A stretch of 5,160 nt of DNA from an uncultured Rhizobiaceae group bacterium (GTDB lineage: Bacteria; Pseudomonadota; Alphaproteobacteria; Rhizobiales; Rhizobiaceae): the NCBI GenBank assembly GCA_905479965.1, contig CAJQOR010000242.1, positions 1 to 5,160 on the forward strand, read 5' to 3'. Below, piece after piece: positions 1 to 5,160 of the stretch; the first letter of the stretch is position 1, and every line of letters begins with the position of its first letter. A program made the translations under genes and the position numbers. The notes under the pieces are model-generated. The model was not told the DNA's origin. It saw only the letters and a program-made list of their open reading frames with translations, and did no database searches.

Positions 1-39
1 AAAAGTAGTTGCTGAATAAGCATTGTTTAGGGGTGTCGC

Positions 40-873
40 ATGACCGATAGTGATTTTAAACATCATATAAACCGCAACACCCCTGACAAAGGGCATGTGA
101 TCATTGATGACGTGTCCATCAGCTTTAAGAGCCGCGATCGAGAGACGGTCGCGGTTCAATCGACATCGGTAGAAATCACACCCGGTGAATTCGTATGTAT
201 TTTAGGACCCTCTGGGTCTGGTAAGTCAACTTTGTTAAATGCAGTTGCTGGTTTTGTTAAGCCAAGCACAGGAACAATAAAGGTTGATGGTGATTTGGTT
301 GAAAAACCCGGACCCGAGCGCGGTATGGTGTTTCAACAGCATTCGCTTTTTCCATGGAAAACGGTTTTAGAAAATATCACCTTTGGCCCACGCGTTTCTG
401 AACGCGGCAAAGGGTCCATTACCGATCAGGCAGAGACCTTTATTAAGATGATTGGCCTATCAAAATATGCCAATAGCTATCCTAAGGAATTATCCGGTGG
501 CATGCAGCAACGTGTGGGTATTGCAAGAGCGCTTGCTAACTATCCATCTGTCTTGTTGATGGATGAGCCATTTGGTGCGCTCGACAGTCAAACCCGCGCC
601 ATGATGCAAGACAATTTGATGAAAATCTGGAAAGAGTTTGGCACAACAGTGTTGTTCGTCACCCATGATGTGGACGAGGCCATCTATCTCTCCGACAGGG
701 TTTTAATTATGAGCGCGGGCCCGGGTGAAATAATCTCAGATATCGCGGTGCCTCTGCCGCGCCCACGAGGACCAGACATCATCACATCGAGCGAATATGT
801 GAAACTTCGAGCGGAATGTATGGAGTATATTCGTGCAGAAAGTCTCAAAGCTTTTGAGCGTCAGAATGACTAA
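40..873 (+). CDS. ABC transporter ATP-binding protein, nitrate/sulfonate/taurine (SsuB/TauB-like) family
   Basis: This is the cytoplasmic ATPase of a binding-protein-dependent importer; it would pair as a dimer with an inner-membrane permease. All nucleotide-binding motifs are intact in the 277 residues: Walker A GPSGSGKST (56-64), Q-loop VFQQHSLFPW (97-106), signature LSGGMQQR (151-158), Walker B VLLMDEP (171-177), D-loop GALD (179-182) and switch His209 in VTHDVDEA. The FQQ-LFPWKTVLENI block and the PLPRPR tail (about 237-242) are typical of the NitT/TauT group (COG1116), which imports nitrate, sulfonates, taurine, pyrimidine precursors and similar solutes. Length is slightly above the usual 250-270 because of about 18 extra N-terminal residues. 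The start is supported by AGGGG at 29-33, six bases ahead of the ATG. The preceding bases could be the end of an upstream gene (stops at 13-15 or 17-19 in two frames), probably the permease, but this cannot be settled. The amidase gene follows after 44 bases with no terminator. Family is secure; substrate is unknown. Confidence 0.93.
   Translation: MTDSDFKHHINRNTPDKGHVIIDDVSISFKSRDRETVAVQSTSVEITPGEFVCILGPSGSGKSTLLNAVAGFVKPSTGTIKVDGDLVEKPGPERGMVFQQHSLFPWKTVLENITFGPRVSERGKGSITDQAETFIKMIGLSKYANSYPKELSGGMQQRVGIARALANYPSVLLMDEPFGALDSQTRAMMQDNLMKIWKEFGTTVLFVTHDVDEAIYLSDRVLIMSAGPGEIISDIAVPLPRPRGPDIITSSEYVKLRAECMEYIRAESLKAFERQND
132..154 (+). other. GC-rich stem-loop inside the ABC ATPase gene
   Basis: CCGCGATCG (132-140) pairs with CGGTCGCGG (146-154), leaving a five-base loop AGAGA. 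The stem has nine pairs, eight Watson-Crick and one G-U at 138/148. It begins 92 bases inside the coding region and encodes residues of a variable loop (about Ser31 to Ala38) before the Walker A motif. No T-run follows, so it is not an intrinsic terminator. It may be a chance consequence of Arg-rich codons, or could affect mRNA folding or stability. The structure is seen in the sequence; any function is speculation. Confidence 0.4.
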
Positions 874-890
874 ATAATCAGCCTATATCT

Positions 891-917
891 AGGGGCTAAC
901 AATGTTGAGAGTTTAAG
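891..917 (+). promoter_or_regulatory. Shine-Dalgarno sequence plus four-codon leader frame before the amidase
   Basis: AGGGG at 891-895 lies six bases before an ATG at 902, the same motif and spacing used by the upstream ABC gene. That ATG opens only a four-codon frame, Met-Leu-Arg-Val, stopping with TAA at 914-916, one base before the amidase ATG at 918. The amidase's own ribosome site is the weaker GAGAG (907-911), also six bases from its start. The amidase cannot start further upstream because an in-frame TGA lies at 906-908. The arrangement fits translational coupling through a minimal leader cistron, but it could be accidental. Confidence 0.35.
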
Positions 918-2246
918 ATGAATAAACAACCGTTCGCACTATTTTCTGACAAGTTAAAAGCTGGTCAAGCCATCGCTGATATTGCGCTTTCTGCTTTAAA
1001 GAAGGCCCAAGATGCGCAAGGTTGTTTTGTAAGCCTACAAAGCGAAGACCAGATCATGCAACGATGCGCGCAAATTCAAGAGCAACTTGGCAATGATGTA
1101 GAGCTTCCGCTCGCGGGCATCCCATTTTGTGTCAAAGATAATATCTACGTCAAAGGCATGGTGAGCAGCTCGAACTGTCCCGGATTTGGCGATGTTGCAA
1201 CCTATTCGGCGCCGGCTGTGACCAAGGCCGAAGAGGCGGGTGCAATTCTAATCGGTAAAAATACCATGGACCAGTTTGCGACTGGTTTGAATGGGACGCG
1301 TACGCCTGAACCTTTGTGCCGTAATTCTATCGATCCGACCATGATCCCTGGCGGTTCTTCATCGGGCTCGGCAGTTGCCGTTGCACTTGGGATTTGTGGT
1401 TTTTCTTTGGGGAGTGATACTGGTGGTTCGGGCCGGGTTCCCGCTGCAGCAAACGGTATTGTCGGCTTTAAGCCAACACCTGGATCAATTTCCGGCCGCG
1501 GGCTTGTCTATTGCAATCGCAGCTTTGACATTATCCCGATATTTACGAAATCTGTCGAAGATGCAAAGGCGGTGTTTGATGTCATTGGTGGTCCCGATCC
1601 AGACGATCCATATGCCTATTGGGGTAATCAAGTTGCGAACGAAGGAAGCGTCAATAATATCTTTGCAATCCCTTCAAAAGCAGAACATTTCGGCGATCTC
1701 TCCGCACAGCAAGCTCATCAAGATAATTTGCAGAAGCTTAAACAATCAGGAATTTCATTTAAAGAAATTGATTTTGAACCGTTTTCAAAGATCGGCCATA
1801 AAGTATTTGGTTCGGCATTGGTGGCTGAAAGATTGATCGATTATGGAGACTTTATCGAACAAAGCCCAGATTTGGTTTTGGCGCCTGTTGCGAAAGCGAT
1901 CAACAATGGTCGGACATATTCTGCAAGGGATTTGTATGAGACCTTACATGAGATTGCCGAATTAAAAATTGAATGCATGAAGCAGCTTGAAGGTACATCT
2001 GGTCTTATTTTACCCACCATACCTAGGCTTTATAAAATTGAAGAGATGCTGGCTAATCCTATGGAGCTGAATAATGTCATGGGAACGTATACGTATTTCG
2101 CAAATCCAATTGGATTTTCCGCTATCGCTATTCCAGGGATAGATCGTTCCGATGGTTTGCCGTCCAGTATTTGTTTGGCCGCACCTGCAGGGTCTGATCA
2201 AATGATCATGGATTTAGCGAAAAAATTTGAACAATCGTTTTGTTAA
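918..2246 (+). CDS. Amidase-signature hydrolase, allophanate hydrolase (AtzF)-like, amidase domain only
   Basis: This is a cytoplasmic amidase-signature enzyme with the Ser-cisSer-Lys triad intact: Lys73 in CVKDN, Ser147 in GGSSSGSA (145-152) and nucleophile Ser171 in GSDTGGSGRVPA (165-176). Blocks such as PLAGIPF (64-70), DQFATGLNGTRTP (118-130) and MGTYTYFANPIG near the C-terminus resemble allophanate hydrolase more than AtzE, GatA or fatty-acid amide hydrolases. Allophanate hydrolase converts allophanate (urea-1-carboxylate) to ammonia and carbon dioxide. That enzyme usually has about 600 residues with a second, C-terminal domain handling the N-carboxycarbamate product; this protein has 442 residues and ends with the amidase domain. 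The downstream gap is too short to hide the missing domain. By my alignment from memory, the two carboxylate-binding positions of the characterised enzyme (Tyr and Arg eight residues apart) are Phe297 and Arg305 here, in the FGSALVAER segment. The substrate may therefore be allophanate or another small ureide or amide acid. It is probably co-transcribed with the ABC ATPase. Amidase family is near certain; exact substrate is open. Confidence 0.88.
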   Translation: MNKQPFALFSDKLKAGQAIADIALSALKKAQDAQGCFVSLQSEDQIMQRCAQIQEQLGNDVELPLAGIPFCVKDNIYVKGMVSSSNCPGFGDVATYSAPAVTKAEEAGAILIGKNTMDQFATGLNGTRTPEPLCRNSIDPTMIPGGSSSGSAVAVALGICGFSLGSDTGGSGRVPAAANGIVGFKPTPGSISGRGLVYCNRSFDIIPIFTKSVEDAKAVFDVIGGPDPDDPYAYWGNQVANEGSVNNIFAIPSKAEHFGDLSAQQAHQDNLQKLKQSGISFKEIDFEPFSKIGHKVFGSALVAERLIDYGDFIEQSPDLVLAPVAKAINNGRTYSARDLYETLHEIAELKIECMKQLEGTSGLILPTIPRLYKIEEMLANPMELNNVMGTYTYFANPIGFSAIAIPGIDRSDGLPSSICLAAPAGSDQMIMDLAKKFEQSFC

Positions 2247-2295
2247 TATTCAAATTGTGAGCATGAGTTTGGTGTGTTGAAGTTTTTGCGATGAG

Positions 2296-2332
2296 TGGCT
2301 CGCAACGGAGATTGTATAAAAACTGCGAGCCA
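2296..2332 (+). terminator. Inverted repeat downstream of the amidase, possible weak terminator
   Basis: A perfect nine-base inverted repeat, TGGCTCGCA (2296-2304) and TGCGAGCCA (2324-2332), encloses a 19-base loop. It begins 50 bases after the amidase stop. Only TTT and then GATT follow, so it is not a strong intrinsic terminator, though it could protect the 3' end of the mRNA. Its left arm overlaps an alternative hairpin, TTGCGA (2286-2291) with TCGCAA (2300-2305). The position between convergent genes supports a transcript-end role; function is inferred. Confidence 0.45.
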
Positions 2333-2341
2333 TTTGATTGA

Positions 2342-2391
2342 GAAATTTTAGTTGGAATAAACCTTATAAAATTTCAACTCTTATGTTTTTT
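2342..2391. terminator. AT-rich overlapping hairpins and T-run between the convergent genes
   Basis: A perfect nine-base inverted repeat, GAAATTTTA (2342-2350) and TAAAATTTC (2367-2375), ends six bases from the minus-strand oxoprolinase stop. It overlaps a second possible stem, AGTTGGAAT (2350-2358) with ATTTCAACT (2371-2379), nine pairs in plus-strand RNA with one G-U. On the plus strand six T residues follow at 2386-2391, inside the end of the opposing gene. On the minus strand no U-run follows. It may end plus-strand transcripts, or serve both directions weakly. AT-rich DNA gives such repeats by chance fairly often. Confidence 0.35.
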
Positions 2392-5160
2392 GGTCACCAA
2401 ATCCGCCACCACCAGGAGTTTGGATAATTACGGCTTCTCCTTGTTTTAGCGTGATTTGTGAACGACCATTAAGTTCAATAATTTGGCCATCGGCCGATCG
2501 TTTGAAGTTATGACCTAAAGCACCACAGCCGCCACCTTTAAGCCCTGCTGGAGGAACAACACGCCTTCCGCATAAAAACGACACATCCATTTCTTGTCGG
2601 AAGCGAAGCGTCCGATTGAGGCCATTTCCTCCATTCCACAATCCTTTGCCACCTGATCCTTTGCGTATTTGAAAGGTTTCCAACACAACAGGATAACGCT
2701 GTTCTAGAATTTCTGGATCGGTGAGGCGGGTATTCGTCATATGGGTATGTACAGCATGTGCGCCGTTTATGCCGTCTCCCGCGCCTGATCCACCACAGAT
2801 CGTTTCGTAATATTGGTGTTGATCATTACCAAAATTGAAATTGTTCATCGTTCCTTGCGCACCCGCAAGAGCATCAAGAGCTTGGAATAAGCAATCTGTC
2901 ACAGCCTGACTAACTTCAACATTTCCCGCGACGACTGCGGCCGGATATTTAGGCGTGAGCATGCTGTTTTCAGGCAATATAATATTGAGCGGTCTCATGC
3001 ATCCTGCATTGAGCGGAATGTCGTCATCCACCATGCATCGGAATGTATATAATACAGCCGCACGGGTGACAGGTTCTGGGGCATTAAAATTGTCTGCTTG
3101 TTGGTCAGATGTTCCGGTAAAATCGAGCGTTGCAGATCGCGTTTCTTTATCGATTGTCAGCTTAACCTTGATTTTGCATCCCTGATCAAAAAAGACTTCC
3201 GCTTGTCCGTCATTTAAAGTCGCAATCACCCGACGAACACACTCTTCTGCATAGTCGCGAACATGGCCCATATAGGCGTGAACGACATCCAAGCCGAAGG
3301 ATGAAACCATATTTAAAAGCTCTGCAACACCCTTTTCATTGGCTGCAATTTGTGCTTTCAGATCGGCTATGTTTTGATCAACATTTCTGCATGGGTGTTT
3401 GCCACTATTTAGAATTGATCGAGTTTCGGCGTCCAGAAATTTGCCTGATTTTACAAGATGCAGATTGTCTAAAACAATACCTTCATCTTCGATCGTTGTG
3501 GCCTTTGGCGTCATGGATCCAGGTGCGATACCACCAACATCTGCATGGTGACCGCGTGAGGCCACAAAAAATGTTGGTTTGTCGCCGTCTTCAAATACAG
3601 GCGTTACCACGGTGATATCGGGTAAATGTGTGCCACCATTATAAGGCGCGTTGGTAACATATACGTCCCCACGTTCCATATTTGGGTGAATGCGAATTAT
3701 GCTTTCAACGGATCTATCCATTGAGCCTAAATGTACAGGTGTATGGGGTGCATTGGCGATTAATTTGCCATCTCCATCAAAAATAGCACAGGAGAAATCA
3801 AGACGCTCTTTGATGTTGGTTGAATGGGCTGTTTTTTGTAATCGTATACCCATTTGTTCAGCGATCGACATGAACAGATTATTGAATACTTCTAGCATGA
3901 CCGGGTCAGCATCTTTGGAAATTGATTTTTTATCTTGTTGAGAGGTGTCTTTGCTCAGAATGATATGTCCATATTCATTGACTGCCGCGCTCCAACCCGG
4001 TTCGACAACAATGGTGCCGATATCTTCAACGATTATAGCGGGTGATTTGATGAAATGGCCAGGTGATAGATCTGAACGCCTATAGATATTTGCATTTTGC
4101 CATTTTCTGTCAGAGAAAAACTTCGATGAACGTATAGGTAAAGGCGAGGTGGATGATTTCGTTTTTTTGGTTTCTGTATCTTTTGATTTACCGCCAGCTG
4201 ATGCCACTTCAAGTAGCTCGATCAAGAGTTTTGTATCCGGCATATCAAAACCAAACTGCTCTTTATGAAGTTCTTCAAACGCTGTCTTCATTGTCTCCAT
4301 ATTACCCAATGGAATTTCAAGCGTTGTGTCTGTTCCGGCATATTTAATATGAGCGGTGGCAGTTGTTGTAATGTCATTGGAAACAATACCTTGTTCTATC
4401 AACTCAAGCGCGGTTTCTTTACGCAGCTTACCCAGTGTCCAGTTTAATTGAGCGCAGAATTCAGGTGTTAACTCATCTTCGAAAGACTTTTGTCGAAAGG
4501 CTTTTATATCTGCAAGGCCCATTCCATAAGCAGAAAGAATGCCTGCAAATTGGTGGACGATTACCGTACGCATTCCTAAAATATCAGCTACTGCACAAGC
4601 ATGCTGACCGCCAGCACCACCAAAACAGGTTAAAGCATATTTTGTGATGTCATAACCACGCTGCACTGATATTTTTTTCACAGCGTTTGCCATGTTTTCT
4701 ACTGCAATTTTTAAAAAACCCTCGGCCACATCTTCGGGTGAGTTAGATCCAGATTTTTGCGCAATTTCAGTAAATTTTTCTGTAACAGCTTGTTTGTCTA
4801 ATCGCTCATCCTGGTTGGGACCAAATACAGCGGGGAACAAATCTGGCTGTAACTTACCAAGCATAACATTGGCATCGGTTACAGCCAGAGGTCCACCGCG
4901 CCGATAACTTGCGGGGCCAGGGTTTGCACCAGCAGATTCGGGCCCGACGCGGTATCTTGAGCCATCATATTGTAAAAGCGATCCTCCGCCTGCTGCGACA
5001 GTGTGTATTTTCATCATCGGTGCGCGCATGCGTACGCCGGCAATTTCTGTCTCGAAATCCTTTTCAAGATCTCCAGCGTAGTGGGCGACATCTGTGGATG
5101 TCCCGCCCATATCAAAGCCGATAATTTTTTCAAAACCTGCAAGTTTTGATGTCTCAATAG
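2381..5160 (-). CDS. Fused HyuA-HyuB 5-oxoprolinase/hydantoinase family protein, N-terminus beyond the window
   Basis: The family opens cyclic amides with ATP: 5-oxoproline to glutamate, or N-methylhydantoin and caprolactam in relatives. The frame is open to the right edge, 16 codons beyond the internal Met at 5110. That Met belongs to the phosphate-binding motif GFDMGGTSTDV, which lies well inside family members, so it is not the start; roughly 280 residues are missing. Numbering from this Met, the HyuA part includes VAAGGGS (38-44) and the nucleotide-site motif GGAGGQHA (164-171). A Lys/Thr/Ser-rich stretch (307-321) follows. The HyuB part runs from about 401 (base 3910) to 909. It keeps a D...HxxD...H pattern, Asp438, His495, Asp498 and His521 or His522, matching the metal ligands described for relatives, plus CGGSGAG (772-778) and a Gly-rich TPGGGGFGD tail (898-906). 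Full length would be near 1200, normal for single-chain 5-oxoprolinase. Closest resemblance is to bacterial 5-oxoprolinases, but a hydantoin or lactam substrate is possible. It converges on the amidase and so is a separate transcription unit whose promoter is outside the window. Confidence 0.93.
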   Translation of the reverse strand, partial: IETSKLAGFEKIIGFDMGGTSTDVAHYAGDLEKDFETEIAGVRMRAPMMKIHTVAAGGGSLLQYDGSRYRVGPESAGANPGPASYRRGGPLAVTDANVMLGKLQPDLFPAVFGPNQDERLDKQAVTEKFTEIAQKSGSNSPEDVAEGFLKIAVENMANAVKKISVQRGYDITKYALTCFGGAGGQHACAVADILGMRTVIVHQFAGILSAYGMGLADIKAFRQKSFEDELTPEFCAQLNWTLGKLRKETALELIEQGIVSNDITTTATAHIKYAGTDTTLEIPLGNMETMKTAFEELHKEQFGFDMPDTKLLIELLEVASAGGKSKDTETKKTKSSTSPLPIRSSKFFSDRKWQNANIYRRSDLSPGHFIKSPAIIVEDIGTIVVEPGWSAAVNEYGHIILSKDTSQQDKKSISKDADPVMLEVFNNLFMSIAEQMGIRLQKTAHSTNIKERLDFSCAIFDGDGKLIANAPHTPVHLGSMDRSVESIIRIHPNMERGDVYVTNAPYNGGTHLPDITVVTPVFEDGDKPTFFVASRGHHADVGGIAPGSMTPKATTIEDEGIVLDNLHLVKSGKFLDAETRSILNSGKHPCRNVDQNIADLKAQIAANEKGVAELLNMVSSFGLDVVHAYMGHVRDYAEECVRRVIATLNDGQAEVFFDQGCKIKVKLTIDKETRSATLDFTGTSDQQADNFNAPEPVTRAAVLYTFRCMVDDDIPLNAGCMRPLNIILPENSMLTPKYPAAVVAGNVEVSQAVTDCLFQALDALAGAQGTMNNFNFGNDQHQYYETICGGSGAGDGINGAHAVHTHMTNTRLTDPEILEQRYPVVLETFQIRKGSGGKGLWNGGNGLNRTLRFRQEMDVSFLCGRRVVPPAGLKGGGCGALGHNFKRSADGQIIELNGRSQITLKQGEAVIIQTPGGGGFGDQKT

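Noticed and set aside
1375..1836. 153-codon plus-strand frame overlapping the amidase
   Set aside because: It lies entirely within the amidase gene in another frame, has no family-like motifs, and the amidase frame carries the catalytic residues across this same stretch.
2010..2201. 63-codon minus-strand frame opposite the end of the amidase
   Set aside because: It is antisense to conserved amidase sequence and its Cys-rich start is a by-product of the opposite strand's codons; no metal-binding protein is supported.
918..2246. Identification of the amidase as a PxpB/PxpC-type 'allophanate hydrolase subunit' partner of 5-oxoprolinase
   Set aside because: PxpB and PxpC, often misnamed allophanate hydrolase subunits, have a different fold; this protein has the amidase-signature triad and is unrelated to them.
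2247..2380. Remnant of the missing allophanate hydrolase C-terminal domain after a frameshift
   Set aside because: Only 134 bases separate the amidase stop from the opposing gene, far too few for that domain, and the amidase ends with the expected final helix, so no broken gene is indicated.
5108..5110. ATG at 5110 on the minus strand as the start of the oxoprolinase gene
   Set aside because: It falls inside the conserved nucleotide-binding motif GFDMGGTSTDV, the frame stays open to the window edge with family-like residues before it, and family members have several hundred residues upstream.
2955..5124. Series of plus-strand frames of 60-104 codons opposite the oxoprolinase
   Set aside because: They are antisense to a fully conserved coding region, have no recognisable domains or consistent ribosome sites, and overlap one another in different frames.

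Overview
The window holds three protein-coding genes and almost no spare DNA. Two lie on the plus strand, apparently in one transcription unit: an ABC transporter ATPase (40-873) and a free-standing amidase-signature enzyme most like the amidase half of allophanate hydrolase (918-2246). Facing them on the minus strand is a large fused HyuA-HyuB protein of the 5-oxoprolinase/hydantoinase family (5160 to 2381), whose N-terminal part lies beyond the right edge. The two units converge on a 134-base intergenic gap (2247-2380) that contains several inverted repeats.

The organism is most likely a Gram-negative proteobacterium of moderate GC content, possibly a marine alphaproteobacterium. This rests on the overall style of the three proteins and on the combination of a NitT/TauT-type ABC ATPase, an AtzF-like amidase and a single-chain oxoprolinase. 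There is no rRNA or other phylogenetic marker, so the placement is a weak inference.

Taken together the genes look like a small catabolic or nitrogen-scavenging locus. The ATPase would power uptake of a small organic solute; its permease and binding protein are not visible and would be expected to the left. The amidase would cleave an amide or ureide. The oxoprolinase-like enzyme would open a cyclic amide (5-oxoproline, a hydantoin or a lactam) at the cost of ATP. The actual substrate cannot be read from the sequence. There is no tRNA, rRNA, CRISPR array or insertion sequence, and no sign of phage or defence genes. I did not find a clearly new biological system. The points most worth checking are the stand-alone allophanate-hydrolase-like amidase with a substituted substrate-binding position, and a tiny leader reading frame directly in front of it.
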